Assembly (NCBI GenBank): GCA_947629525.1
Contig: CANREB010000003.1
Location: 62,001 to 126,000, forward strand
Length of the DNA stretch: 64,000 nt
Direction of reading: 5' to 3'
DNA from: an uncultured Lachnospiraceae bacterium
GTDB lineage: Bacteria > Bacillota > Clostridia > Lachnospirales > Lachnospiraceae
Shown: positions 26,793-35,621 of the stretch, piece by piece
Layout: every line of letters starts with the position of its first letter
Numbering within the stretch: the first letter of the stretch is position 1
Notes under the pieces: generated by a model
Database searches by the model: none
Told to the model about the DNA's origin: nothing
Seen by the model: only the letters and a program-made list of their open reading frames with translations
Position numbers and translations under genes: made by a program

Positions 26793-27704
26793 TTAATGTC
26801 CGATAAGCTTGAGGCATTCTGCCTCGCGCCTGCGGTTATCTGACATATAAAAATCCGCAAGTTCCTTTTTTCTTATGTCCAAAAGCTCCTGCTCATTGCC
26901 AAGCGGGCCGGGGTGAAACATAAGCTCCAGCTCAGCCCCTTTTTTGCAGGCATAACTTTTGTATATCGGAAGCAGTATCTTTACCACTTCCCATTTCATC
27001 TCGCATGTATAGAATATGCCGAAAAACACAGGTGATTTGATCCCTTTGTCCAAGAGTATCTTTCTGTTTCTCCCGGCGTATATTTTAAGTATACACCATT
27101 TGACAAGATTGAGCACACGCACGCCCTTTATTCTGCCAAACGCTCTAAGCAGCGGGCGTACAGGGTCTACAGGTATCCTGATATGACGTATATTAAGATG
27201 TTCAAACTCTTTTTCCCCGAGTATCTCAATCAGGCTGTCAAATACTATAGGTATCATATGATAATGCTGATGGGAATCAACAGCCGTTATTCCGTAATCA
27301 TATACCTTAGTGACTTCCCGAAGCTGTGCGCGAAGCTCAAGCATGATCTGACGTTTAAGTTCTGCCCTCGCTTTCCCTTGTTGGGTCAGGTTCCATTTAA
27401 AAAAGTCAATGAATGATTTATCAAAAAAACCTGTATCATCCACAAGAAGAGGCACATTCTGCGCTCCCGCAAGAGGACGTCCTTCCACAAAATTGATATG
27501 AAGCACTCTTCTTATGCCCGCGTCCGGGTCAACGCCGTTAAGTATTGCCAGACTCTCTGAAAGTTCATTGGAATTTGGCACTATGCTTATACTGTTCAAC
27601 GCCCCTTCCGTGCGGCATTCAAGTATCTTCCGCGATTGCTCCGCCGTCACGCCGTAATCGTCGGCGTGAAACCATATCCTGCATCCGCCGGTCTCATTTT
27701 CCAC
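26793..27704 (-). CDS. ChbG/YdjC-family carbohydrate deacetylase
   Basis: Encodes 303 residues. The metal site is recognisable: HADDYG near the N-terminus, DSHQHYHM mid-protein and MFHPG near the end, as in YdjC/ChbG deacetylases. These remove N-acetyl groups from amino sugars. No signal peptide is present, so it should act in the cytoplasm on a nucleotide- or lipid-linked sugar or oligosaccharide. It follows a GT26 gene with an 11-base overlap, so an N-acetylhexosamine added by that enzyme is the natural substrate candidate. The start is GTG 27704, preceded at some distance by GGGAGAAGAGA; this start is less certain than most. Confidence 0.82.
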   Translation of the reverse strand: MENETGGCRIWFHADDYGVTAEQSRKILECRTEGALNSISIVPNSNELSESLAILNGVDPDAGIRRVLHINFVEGRPLAGAQNVPLLVDDTGFFDKSFIDFFKWNLTQQGKARAELKRQIMLELRAQLREVTKVYDYGITAVDSHQHYHMIPIVFDSLIEILGEKEFEHLNIRHIRIPVDPVRPLLRAFGRIKGVRVLNLVKWCILKIYAGRNRKILLDKGIKSPVFFGIFYTCEMKWEVVKILLPIYKSYACKKGAELELMFHPGPLGNEQELLDIRKKELADFYMSDNRRREAECLKLIGH

Positions 27705-28452
27705 GTTTTGATCTCTTCTCCCGATAAATATATCTGATAAACTTTATATTCGTAGTTACATATCTGCGCCACAGCCGTTTAGGATCCTGCAAAAAACGGT
27801 ATAGCCATTCAAGCGACATCTTCTGCACAATCTCAGGCGCCCGTTTTATATTTCCCGCAAGATAATCAAATCCTGCGCCCACACCTATCATGACGGCATT
27901 TAACCGCCCCCTGTGGCAGTACATAAATTCTTCCTGCTTTGGCGCTCCAAGCCCGACCCATATGATATCAGGATCAGACGAATTTATGATGTCAACGATC
28001 TGCGCATCCTCACTGTCAGTAAGCACTCCAAACGGCGGCGAATACATACCCGCTATCACCGCGTCAGGATATACGCTTTCTATTTTTGACCACATAGCTT
28101 TTAGCGTCTGCTCTGTCGAGCCATAGAAAAAATGACGCAGCCCCTTAGTATCTTCAGAGCCCAGCATCTCAAGCATCAGATCCGGTCCTGTCACTCTCTG
28201 CGCATCAGCAAAGCCATGTTTTCTGCTGTATATCGAAAGAGGCGCGCCGTCAGGCAGTGCCATCGCCGCGCTGTTCTGTATACGGCGGTAATTCTCGTCC
28301 TCATATGCCATAACAGTCGTGTGCACATTTGACACGCAGATATAGCTGCCGCGCAGCCTGTCTTTATTTGCCATGATAAACGCAAGCGTATCTTTCATAT
28401 TCGTCACGTTTATCCTTGTCTTTAATATCTCACAATACCGTAACTGTTCCAT
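27694..28452 (-). CDS. WecG/TagA/CpsF-family glycosyltransferase (GT26)
   Basis: Encodes 252 residues, the family's normal length. Motifs: CVSNVHTTVMA, ALPDGAPLSIYSRK, RVTGPDLMLEML, FFYGSTEQTL, IWVGLGAPKQEEFM, IGVGAGFDYLAG and LEWLYRFLQDPKRLWRRY, the last being the membrane-recruiting C-terminal segment. TagA adds N-acetylmannosamine and WecG its uronic acid form to lipid-linked GlcNAc, as second-sugar enzymes. Its start overlaps the stop of the sugar-phosphate transferase gene as TAATG, fitting a two-step start of a lipid-linked chain. The actual sugar is not known. Confidence 0.92.
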   Translation of the reverse strand: MEQLRYCEILKTRINVTNMKDTLAFIMANKDRLRGSYICVSNVHTTVMAYEDENYRRIQNSAAMALPDGAPLSIYSRKHGFADAQRVTGPDLMLEMLGSEDTKGLRHFFYGSTEQTLKAMWSKIESVYPDAVIAGMYSPPFGVLTDSEDAQIVDIINSSDPDIIWVGLGAPKQEEFMYCHRGRLNAVMIGVGAGFDYLAGNIKRAPEIVQKMSLEWLYRFLQDPKRLWRRYVTTNIKFIRYIYREKRSKRGK

Positions 28453-29876
28453 TATTTCGAGCCTCTTGCGCCTAGTACGGCAAATATCGTCATAAACAAT
28501 ATCTTAACGTCAAGACCAAGACACCAGTTATCTATATATTCAAGGTCAAGCCTGACTATCTCCTCAAAATCCTGAATATCGCTCCTGCCGCTTACCTGCC
28601 ACATTCCCGTAAGCCCCGGCGTAATACTCATACGTCTGCGATAATATCCGCTGTATCTCTCGAACTCGTCTTCCGTAGGCGGTCTTGTCCCCACAAGACT
28701 CATATCGCCTTTAAGTATGTTCAAAAACTGCGGCGTCTCATCGATGCTTGTCTTTCTCAAAAATCTGCCGACCCTTGTGATGCGCGGGTCATTATCCATC
28801 TTAAACATCAGCCCGTTCATCTCGTTTTGTGCCTCAAGCTCACGCTTACGCTCCTCAGCATCCGTGTACATCGAACGGAATTTCCATATTTTAAAGCGCC
28901 TGCCGTTCTTTCCTATCCGTGTCTGCGAGAAAAAAACAGGTCCCGGCGAATCAAGCTTGATCGCCACGGCAACAAACGGGGTGATGACCGCCGTAAGTGT
29001 AAGCCCCACTAATGCGCCGATAATATCCATAGCACGCTTGATAAGCAGCCTGCGCGAATCCATTGTCTTTAATGCAAACGATATTACACTATATCCTGCC
29101 ATCCGCTGTGTGAACGTGTTAGGATTTACCCTGTCAAACAGATCGACATTATAATGGCATACAAGCCCCATTTCCTCAAAGTGCTCGACCATCTCACGTA
29201 TCTGCACCGCCGCTACATCAGGCAGGGAAATAAAGACCTCATCAACTGTCATCTGAACGACCACATCATATAAGTCGTCTTTTGATGCCACAACGGGAAC
29301 TCCATTTATCTCCTGTCCCCTTTTATCCTCGTCATAAACTGCAGCCGCCGTTATCTGATAATACCAGTCTTTCCCGTCAAGCAGTCTTGACACTACTTCC
29401 TCTGCATTATCCTGCTTTACTATCACAAGCATCTTGGTACTGCCCGCGCTGCCCCTGTAATAGCCCCACATGATCTTCTTGAGTCCAAGATGCGCACAGT
29501 AAGTTACCAATATGTTAAGTACGGCAAAAATAAGATATATAAGCCTCGAAAACTCATACGACTGCTGAGTAAGATACAATACCACAACAAGACCGATTAT
29601 TATTATGACAGTGTATCTGACCGTATAATAAAACTCCTGATAATATCCTCTGTAAAAAAAATTCCTGTTAGCGTCGAGAAAAAGGCTGTACAGAAGACAC
29701 AGCACCACTATATAAGCCCCCACCATCAGGTGGAACTGCCGCGGATAGATCTCATAATGTATGATCCTGAATCTTATAAAAAGCGATGCAGCATAAGAAA
29801 GAATAACACTGACGATATCGGCAAGCAGGACACTGTATGTTTCTATCATATTGTTCTTTCTTCTGACGTTTTCCAT
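28452..29876 (-). CDS. Undecaprenyl-phosphate sugar-1-phosphate transferase (WbaP/CpsE type)
   Basis: Encodes 474 residues. Four N-terminal membrane helices (about 10-140) and a Rossmann-like middle region precede the bacterial sugar transferase domain (about 280-474): KRAMDIIGALVGL, the re-entrant helix, PVFFSQTRIGKNG, KFRSMYTDAEE, RKTSIDETPQFLNIL, VGTRPP and TPGLTGMWQVSGRSD. It places a hexose-1-phosphate on undecaprenyl phosphate and so starts a glycan chain. Start: ATG 29876 follows GAGAG by five bases; ATG 29888 is possible. It is the first gene after an extended -10 promoter (29914-29922). Confidence 0.93.
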   Translation of the reverse strand: MENVRRKNNMIETYSVLLADIVSVILSYAASLFIRFRIIHYEIYPRQFHLMVGAYIVVLCLLYSLFLDANRNFFYRGYYQEFYYTVRYTVIIIIGLVVVLYLTQQSYEFSRLIYLIFAVLNILVTYCAHLGLKKIMWGYYRGSAGSTKMLVIVKQDNAEEVVSRLLDGKDWYYQITAAAVYDEDKRGQEINGVPVVASKDDLYDVVVQMTVDEVFISLPDVAAVQIREMVEHFEEMGLVCHYNVDLFDRVNPNTFTQRMAGYSVISFALKTMDSRRLLIKRAMDIIGALVGLTLTAVITPFVAVAIKLDSPGPVFFSQTRIGKNGRRFKIWKFRSMYTDAEERKRELEAQNEMNGLMFKMDNDPRITRVGRFLRKTSIDETPQFLNILKGDMSLVGTRPPTEDEFERYSGYYRRRMSITPGLTGMWQVSGRSDIQDFEEIVRLDLEYIDNWCLGLDVKILFMTIFAVLGARGSK

Positions 29877-29913
29877 TTTTTCTCTCATTCCGCCATATAC
29901 GGCAATTTATTTC

Positions 29914-29922
29914 AGTATAGCA
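29914..29922 (-). promoter_or_regulatory. Extended -10 promoter before the sugar-phosphate transferase
   Basis: TGC-TATACT on the minus strand is an extended -10 element (TGn plus a five-of-six box). No good -35 hexamer sits 16-18 bases upstream, as is usual for extended -10 promoters. It lies 38 bases before ATG 29876 in an 89-base gap without a terminator. Confidence 0.5.
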
Positions 29923-29977
29923 GATAATAAATCATACCGCTATGGCAATACTAACAATATTTGGTTAATTTTTCCCA

Positions 29978-30775
29978 TCATTTTGGATTATATGCACCAA
30001 AAAGATTTTTAATCAATATTTTGAACAATTCACTGTTACCTTTGAAAAAGCTGATCTTTGTCGGTGTCTTTCCCGTTTTGGGATATGCGCGTGTCACTGG
30101 TATCTCACATACTTTATAACCGATTTGGGAAGCCCTTACCGACAAATAGGCAAGAAGCTCATAAGTAACGAATATATCCCGCAGCGGTTTTACGCGTTCA
30201 TCCTGAAGATACCGCGCCGAGTATGCGCGGTACGCGTTTGTGGTATCGGTAAACCGGTGCCTTGCCGTAAGCGATATGACAGGCGCATGTATCAGCCTTA
30301 CCGAAATATATCTTATAAACGGCGTATTTATCGCTCTTCCGCCCTTGACAAAGCGGGAACCCTGCACGAAGTCAAAACCGTCCTCAAGCTTTTTTATAAA
30401 ATCAGGCACGTTCTCTATGCTGTCCTTATTATTGCCGTCTATTGTTATTATGCCCTTGTAACCTCTTTGAAGCGCCCACCAAATACCCATGCGCAGCTGT
30501 GCGCCCTGTCTGCCTTCTCCTTTTTTGACAAGCAGTGCATTTACATTAAGCTTTTTTAACTTGCGGCTGTCAACGGAACCGTCCGATGATCCCCCGTCAC
30601 ATATGACGATATCCGCACACTCCGATATCTTATGCTTATATGCGCGGTATAATTCTTTCAGTATGCGTTCCCCCTCATTGATCACGGGTATGAGCACCGC
30701 GTAGTCGCTTGTCTTCTCTGCATATTCGTCACATTCAAAAGCCGGAACGCCGGCAGGTTTATATTCAACTGTCAT
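29978..30775 (-). CDS. GT2 glycosyltransferase, DPM1-like, soluble
   Basis: Encodes 265 residues. It has YAVLIPVINEGERI, the nucleotide-binding ICDGGSSDGS, TIDGNNKDS at the metal site (DGN rather than the common DAD), and a GSRFVKGG loop, all as in dolichyl/polyprenyl-phosphate sugar synthases. There is no C-terminal membrane pair. It may make a polyprenyl-phosphate sugar for the membrane transferases nearby. ATG 30775 overlaps the upstream stop as ATGA. Confidence 0.82.
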   Translation of the reverse strand: MTVEYKPAGVPAFECDEYAEKTSDYAVLIPVINEGERILKELYRAYKHKISECADIVICDGGSSDGSVDSRKLKKLNVNALLVKKGEGRQGAQLRMGIWWALQRGYKGIITIDGNNKDSIENVPDFIKKLEDGFDFVQGSRFVKGGRAINTPFIRYISVRLIHAPVISLTARHRFTDTTNAYRAYSARYLQDERVKPLRDIFVTYELLAYLSVRASQIGYKVCEIPVTRAYPKTGKTPTKISFFKGNSELFKILIKNLFGAYNPK

Positions 30776-31581
30776 GAAAAAATCTCCCTCACATAATCAA
30801 GTGTTTCGGAAACAGCAGATACTTCATCATTCTTTGCCATTTCTATTGATACATATCCATTATAATCGTTTTCTCTCAAAAAAGCGGCAAGCTCACTGTG
30901 AAACACCCTTCTTGCGGCACTTTTGTCTATAAGCGCAAGATGCGGCTCGCTCACATGGACATGGCTTATAAATTCCACATTACCTTCAAGCAGTCTTACG
31001 CTCTCATTATTCTGTATCATTGTCCCCGTATCAAGATTAAGTCCGAAACCGTCCGATGCCGTTTCCTTAATGAGTTTCAGTGCCTCATCTGTAGTATTTA
31101 TATAATTGGTATTGTATATCGGCGGGTTTGCCTCCATGCCTATTACCGCGCCCCTATCTGCCGCATAAGCGCCGACGCGCCTGAAAAAGTCTATGCCTCT
31201 TTGAAGCATATGAGCATCGGCATTTTCAGGAAGCGCTCTGTTTTTCGGGCTTCCAAACACCAAATTCCTGCATCCTGCAGCATGGGCAAAGTCGATTGCT
31301 TTCTCAGTATATGCCGCAAGGCTCTCCCATTCATCGACGCTCCCGAAAAGCCGCTCCTGTCTGCCATACCATATCGACTGCATAGAGCATATCTCAAAAC
31401 CGTAACTGCGTTTTATCCCGTCCGCCCAGACAGCCGCACTTTTCGTCTTCTCATATGGATCTTCCGGGAAGATGCGTGTTGGCGCGATCTCAAGTCCCGT
31501 ATAGCCGTACTTTTTCATCAGCCCGTAAACTTTCTCATCTTCGCGTCCATCCCATGCAATATTTGATACTGACAGCTTCAT
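30772..31581 (-). CDS. Sugar phosphate isomerase/epimerase (xylose-isomerase-like TIM barrel)
   Basis: Encodes 269 residues. Conserved metal ligands of the AP-endonuclease-2/xylose-isomerase-like barrel are visible: the Glu in IGMEANP, the Asp in LNLDTGTM, the His in HVHVSEP and the Glu in VSIEMAK. It probably epimerises, isomerises or dehydrates a small sugar in the cytoplasm. Its coding frame is joined by TAATG/ATGA overlaps to the SDR upstream and the GT2 downstream, so it likely acts on the sugar that these enzymes make or use. The exact reaction cannot be told. Confidence 0.8.
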   Translation of the reverse strand: MKLSVSNIAWDGREDEKVYGLMKKYGYTGLEIAPTRIFPEDPYEKTKSAAVWADGIKRSYGFEICSMQSIWYGRQERLFGSVDEWESLAAYTEKAIDFAHAAGCRNLVFGSPKNRALPENADAHMLQRGIDFFRRVGAYAADRGAVIGMEANPPIYNTNYINTTDEALKLIKETASDGFGLNLDTGTMIQNNESVRLLEGNVEFISHVHVSEPHLALIDKSAARRVFHSELAAFLRENDYNGYVSIEMAKNDEVSAVSETLDYVREIFS

Positions 31582-32537
31582 TATTTCAAAAAATCCTCCC
31601 GCTCCCTGCTCATCTCAACAAACTGCTTAATGTCTTCCATTATGTCTGTCTTGTTATAGATATAACCGTTCTTTCCGCCAAACTTATCGGCATACAATGT
31701 TCTGAAATCGTATTTTGAAGGCGGCGCAGACAGTTCGTTTTTGAAAGTCTCCCCTGTCACATACTTGTATAATTCCGCGGCAGATACAGGCTCCGTCGCC
31801 ATATTCAAAAGCGGCAGACCTGCATCAAGCGCTGTCTGCATATCGCCCCAAAGGCGTCTTAACGGATAAAACTGGAATATACTTCTGCTGTCCGTAAAAT
31901 CAAGCGCGGTAAATTTTATATTTCTGAATATCTGTCTCAGCTCTTCCTTGCCGTCCTTTGACAGCTGTCTGCATTTATAAAAACCATTGTCCATAAGCTC
32001 ATAACTGTCGCGAAGCCCGGGCTCTTTTTCGCAGAGTTCTTCAAACTTCGCCTTTTTAAGCATGGAAGGAATGACATTTACAAAATCATAGATAAAATTC
32101 TTTTTTATATTTACACCGTAAAGCGCGGGAAGCCGTATGATAAGAGAGTCCGGATAGTTTATCCTCACCCATTCCTCAAGATAATAGCGGTTTAACCCAT
32201 ATGGCTGTATGCCTTTTGCCATACCTCCGAGCACATCGCTCTCCTCATCGACGCCTAAAGGATCCGCATACACATCGACTGTTGAGATAAGCACGAGCTG
32301 CCTCGGATTTATCCTGCGTATATTTTCCTGCGCTTCCAAAATAAGCTCCATATCTTTATAAGGTGCACTGTTTGCGAGAAATTTCTCCGCGCGCAGCCCC
32401 GCGTATATCAAAAGTTCAGGCTCAAGTCCGTACGCTTTTTCTATATTATGTGAATTAAAAAGCCCGTCAATGCGGTTTCGCGCCCTCACATATATATTGC
32501 TTCCAACAAATCCCGTATAACCGACTAATGCAATCAT
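31581..32537 (-). CDS. NAD(P)-dependent SDR epimerase/reductase with altered YxxxK motif
   Basis: Encodes 318 residues. The N-terminal Rossmann motif is VGYTGFVGSNI and LISTVDVYADP follows the family pattern. The catalytic tetrad position reads YGLNR, so the usual Lys of YxxxK appears to be Arg. It then has IIRLPALYGVNIKKNFI. It is probably a nucleotide-sugar reductase or epimerase; it could supply the reductase missing from the dTDP- or CDP-sugar routes, but it is not a clear RmlD. Start: GGAGG is six bases before ATG 32537 and only three before ATG 32540, so the second is chosen. Confidence 0.75.
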   Translation of the reverse strand: MIALVGYTGFVGSNIYVRARNRIDGLFNSHNIEKAYGLEPELLIYAGLRAEKFLANSAPYKDMELILEAQENIRRINPRQLVLISTVDVYADPLGVDEESDVLGGMAKGIQPYGLNRYYLEEWVRINYPDSLIIRLPALYGVNIKKNFIYDFVNVIPSMLKKAKFEELCEKEPGLRDSYELMDNGFYKCRQLSKDGKEELRQIFRNIKFTALDFTDSRSIFQFYPLRRLWGDMQTALDAGLPLLNMATEPVSAAELYKYVTGETFKNELSAPPSKYDFRTLYADKFGGKNGYIYNKTDIMEDIKQFVEMSREREDFLK

Positions 32538-33469
32538 CATCTTCCTCCTATTTTCTCAATACTTTCAAAACTGTATTTTTTCCGTCTAAAGACCAGATCG
32601 ACCAAAATCTGCAGATATTTTATCATGATCGTCAGTATCCCGAACAATCCGAAAAAAGCAAACGACATGAATAAGATCGTCGTGGTCCAGCCGGCGACGG
32701 GCGTACTGAAAATATAGACCACAGCCGAATACAATGCGACGGATACCGCTATAAGCATCATTATCATCGTCATTGTCACAGAGAAACGGTAGCCAAGCTC
32801 CGTAAACATTATAATGCTGTCAACTGCGAGTGTTCTTCTGTATTTGCGCTCTCTTCTGTCCTCTTTAAAATCAAATTCATTTGTTACTTTGTACTTTATA
32901 TTTGCAGTCTTTAGACCACAGTTGGCATATGCGGCTTTTCTGTAAGGCACCGACCTGCTCATAGCGCTTATCCTGTTGACAGCCCTGCGGCTCAGCACTC
33001 TGAAACGTTCAGTGTATATTTTGTACGCAAAATCCGTATATCTGTTAAAAACCGCATAGAACAGCCCCGATGACATCCTCTGTCCCTTATCGGGCGACGC
33101 GCTGACTATATCAAAACCCTCAAGCGACTTATTGTACACGTTCATTATCTCCTGCCGGTCAAAATCAGGCATGGCAGCGTCAAACTCAAAGACAAAATCC
33201 CCTATCGCAAGATCGACGCCCGCATTCATCGACGCCTCAACGCCATGAAAATAACTCATATTGAGCACAGTGACCGAAACAGCCTTCTGTTTTGATGCTA
33301 TGCGCTTTACAATACCAACGCTGTCGTCATCCGAACAGTCATTTACACAGATGATCTCCGAATGTTCAAAATTCTGTTCCAAGGTCCGCATAACACCGCC
33401 AAGAAATTCTTCAATACGTTCTGACGAGTTGTGTACATATATCACTGCCGAAATAAAATTTTTTTCCAT
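32537..33469 (-). CDS. Membrane GT2 glycosyltransferase (polyprenyl-phosphate sugar synthase-like)
   Basis: Encodes 310 residues. A GT-A domain (about 5-225; SAVIYVHNSS, CVNDCSDDDSV, FEFDAAMPDF) is followed by two membrane helices (about 232-256 and 265-290), the GtrB/DPM layout. The usual DxD is FDAAM, a weaker metal site. It likely charges polyprenyl phosphate with a sugar at the inner face. TAATG overlap with the FAD protein gene upstream indicates coupling. Confidence 0.78.
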   Translation of the reverse strand: MEKNFISAVIYVHNSSERIEEFLGGVMRTLEQNFEHSEIICVNDCSDDDSVGIVKRIASKQKAVSVTVLNMSYFHGVEASMNAGVDLAIGDFVFEFDAAMPDFDRQEIMNVYNKSLEGFDIVSASPDKGQRMSSGLFYAVFNRYTDFAYKIYTERFRVLSRRAVNRISAMSRSVPYRKAAYANCGLKTANIKYKVTNEFDFKEDRRERKYRRTLAVDSIIMFTELGYRFSVTMTMIMMLIAVSVALYSAVVYIFSTPVAGWTTTILFMSFAFFGLFGILTIMIKYLQILVDLVFRRKKYSFESIEKIGGR

Positions 33470-34617
33470 TAAGCAAGCACCTCATCCAAATCATACACTG
33501 TATTTATTTTACCCGAAAGCACTCCCACAAAAGTCGGATCGACGGAATATGTCTTTATCACGGTAGGTCTTGAATCGTCGATCTCAGAGCTTGTCAGTAT
33601 AGGCTTCATCGAAAAAAGAGACTTTTTATACTCAAACCGATACTCATCCCTCAAATACTTGCGGGCGAGATTTGCCATGTACGGAAAAGCAGTGTCAGGT
33701 CTTGCAATGCAGTCATTGCAGTTTCCCAAATGATGCCCGCTGCAGAAACCTTTGCTTTGGTCCTGACATTCAAAAGAAGGCAGCGCTTCATAGCTTGTCG
33801 CATGCGGGGTAAAAGTAACCGACGTAAGAGAGTGCATTCCCGTCTTTCCAAACGGCATGATCGAGAAAAAAGGACCGTCCATAACCGTAAAACCATATTC
33901 CCTTAACGTATCATTCACATCACACAAGATTATCTCGCACAATTCATACTTTATCCCGAACTTTTCAAACCCTGCCATATCCAATATCTGATTAGTTGAC
34001 GCATAAGACGCGTTTAAAACATACCCCGTGCTGTACTTTACCGTATCATTACCGGCATCCTTATGTTTTACGTACAATTCATACAAATCCTGCGTTTTCC
34101 CGATACGCTCTATATCAACATTATAAACGATATCGGCTCTTTTCTGCAGTTCACTCAGCTTATCCAGAAAGTAATCTCTCAGTATCATCGCGTCGTACGT
34201 ATATTCCCGCGTAAGAAAAGCCCCGTCGCAGACGCCTTCCTTAAAATATTTATCCGGCAAAAGCTCCTCACATGGAATACCCGCCGCACTGCAGAAATTT
34301 TTGAACTGTTCACCGTCTGACCATGAGTATTCGCTCGAAGTCGCATAGATTTTTTTGAACTCCCTGTTTATGCAAAAATCATAATCCCTGTTAAAACGTT
34401 CAAAATATCCCGCTGACTTCATTGCCGTCGAAAGCGATCGCGGATAATGATAGCCTTGATGAACTCTCGCCTGATTGATATAGGTAGCACGCCTGAAAGG
34501 TGCGAGATCACACTCAAGCACCAAAATGTGCTCGCCCCTTTCTGCGCACTGCAAAGCCGCATACAGCCCGTATAATCCTGCCCCTATTATTATCCTGTCA
34601 TATTTCAAAACATTCAT
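33469..34617 (-). CDS. FAD-dependent oxidoreductase (DAO family) with Cys/His cluster
   Basis: Encodes 382 residues. The FAD-binding GAGLYGLYAALQCAERG lies at residues 12-28 with the acidic end LVLECD. Later segments (GYVLNASYASTN, KPILTSSEIDDSRPTVIK) resemble D-amino-acid-oxidase-like flavoproteins. Residues 284-303 hold four cysteines and two histidines (C284, C292, H295, H296, C300, C303), which may bind a metal and are not typical of the family. In this operon it probably oxidises a sugar or lipid-linked sugar. ATGA overlap with the GtrB-like gene upstream. Substrate unknown. Confidence 0.75.
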   Translation of the reverse strand: MNVLKYDRIIIGAGLYGLYAALQCAERGEHILVLECDLAPFRRATYINQARVHQGYHYPRSLSTAMKSAGYFERFNRDYDFCINREFKKIYATSSEYSWSDGEQFKNFCSAAGIPCEELLPDKYFKEGVCDGAFLTREYTYDAMILRDYFLDKLSELQKRADIVYNVDIERIGKTQDLYELYVKHKDAGNDTVKYSTGYVLNASYASTNQILDMAGFEKFGIKYELCEIILCDVNDTLREYGFTVMDGPFFSIMPFGKTGMHSLTSVTFTPHATSYEALPSFECQDQSKGFCSGHHLGNCNDCIARPDTAFPYMANLARKYLRDEYRFEYKKSLFSMKPILTSSEIDDSRPTVIKTYSVDPTFVGVLSGKINTVYDLDEVLA

Positions 34618-35618
34618 TGCGTTTTTTCCTTTTTATCGCTTTTATCGCTGTCATTATTGCGTGACAGAACGTCCCAAAAATAATATCTCGGACGCCGCTT
34701 AGTCTCCATATAATTACGCCCCACATACTCACCGATTATGCCAAGCGACATAAGAACCGCTCCTCCCAAAATCCATACAGACATAAGGATCGACGACCAG
34801 CCGCTTACCGTAAACCCAAAATAATGTTCATATAAAATATGGATTATCATTATGAAGCCGACAAAAAGCGCCAATACGCCCATAGTAAAGACAAGTCTTA
34901 TCGGCTTTATACTGAACGATGTTATTCCGTCCGCCGCCAGTGTGAACATCTTTGATAATGAGTATTTTGACTCTCCCTGCATGCGCGGGAATACATCAAA
35001 TTTAACTACAGAGGACTTAAACCCCATATCGGGTATTATACCTCTTAAAAACAGATTTACCTCACCATATTCAGAAAGCGCTTCAAGCGCTTTTGAACTC
35101 ATAAGTCTGTAGTCAGCGGAATTTTCATATATACTGCACCCTAAAAAGCGCATGATCTTATAGAACATTGTAGCCGAAGTCTTTTTGAAAAATCCGTCCG
35201 TATTTCTTGAATTGCGCACACCGTAAACTATATCGCTCCCCGCTTCATATTCTTTTATAAACAGTTCCATCGCGTTGATATCCTGCTGCAGATCCGCGTC
35301 TATCGTTATCGTAAAATCGCAGTAATCCATTGAATACATCATTCCCGCAAGAATAGCATTCTGATGTCCTCTGTTGTGTGCCAGCCTGATCCCGATTATA
35401 TTATCGTCTTTCTCGTACAATGCCCTTATCAGATCCCATGTGCTGTCTTTAGAACCGTCATCCACAAATACTATACGGCTTTTATCCGATATTATATTGT
35501 CCTCTTTAAGCTGAATAAGCTTGTCCGCAAGTTTTCCGGCTGATGTTTCTATCGCTTCTTCTTCATTATAACATGGAACTACGATATAAAGAATGCCTTG
35601 TTTTCTGCAATTGTCCAT
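34614..35618 (-). CDS. Polyprenyl-phosphate glycosyltransferase (GtrB/ArnC-like)
   Basis: Encodes 334 residues. It shows YIVVPCYNEEEAI, FVDDGSKDST, LAHNRGHQNAILAG, the metal site TIDADLQQD, YGVRNSR and the RMQGESKYSLSKM loop, then two membrane helices (about 240-262 and 275-298). This is the standard GtrB set: transfer of glucose or a related sugar from UDP-sugar to undecaprenyl phosphate on the inner face. The products need a flippase (GtrA at 2682-3128 or the small pair at 22972-23674) and a membrane GT (35622-40731). AAGGA eight bases before ATG 35618. Confidence 0.92.
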   Translation of the reverse strand: MDNCRKQGILYIVVPCYNEEEAIETSAGKLADKLIQLKEDNIISDKSRIVFVDDGSKDSTWDLIRALYEKDDNIIGIRLAHNRGHQNAILAGMMYSMDYCDFTITIDADLQQDINAMELFIKEYEAGSDIVYGVRNSRNTDGFFKKTSATMFYKIMRFLGCSIYENSADYRLMSSKALEALSEYGEVNLFLRGIIPDMGFKSSVVKFDVFPRMQGESKYSLSKMFTLAADGITSFSIKPIRLVFTMGVLALFVGFIMIIHILYEHYFGFTVSGWSSILMSVWILGGAVLMSLGIIGEYVGRNYMETKRRPRYYFWDVLSRNNDSDKSDKKEKTQ

Positions 35619-35621
35619 TTT

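Noticed and set aside
30898..31566. 222-codon open frame on the plus strand
   Set aside because: Antisense to the TIM-barrel isomerase with conserved metal ligands; no promoter or ribosome site for the plus strand.
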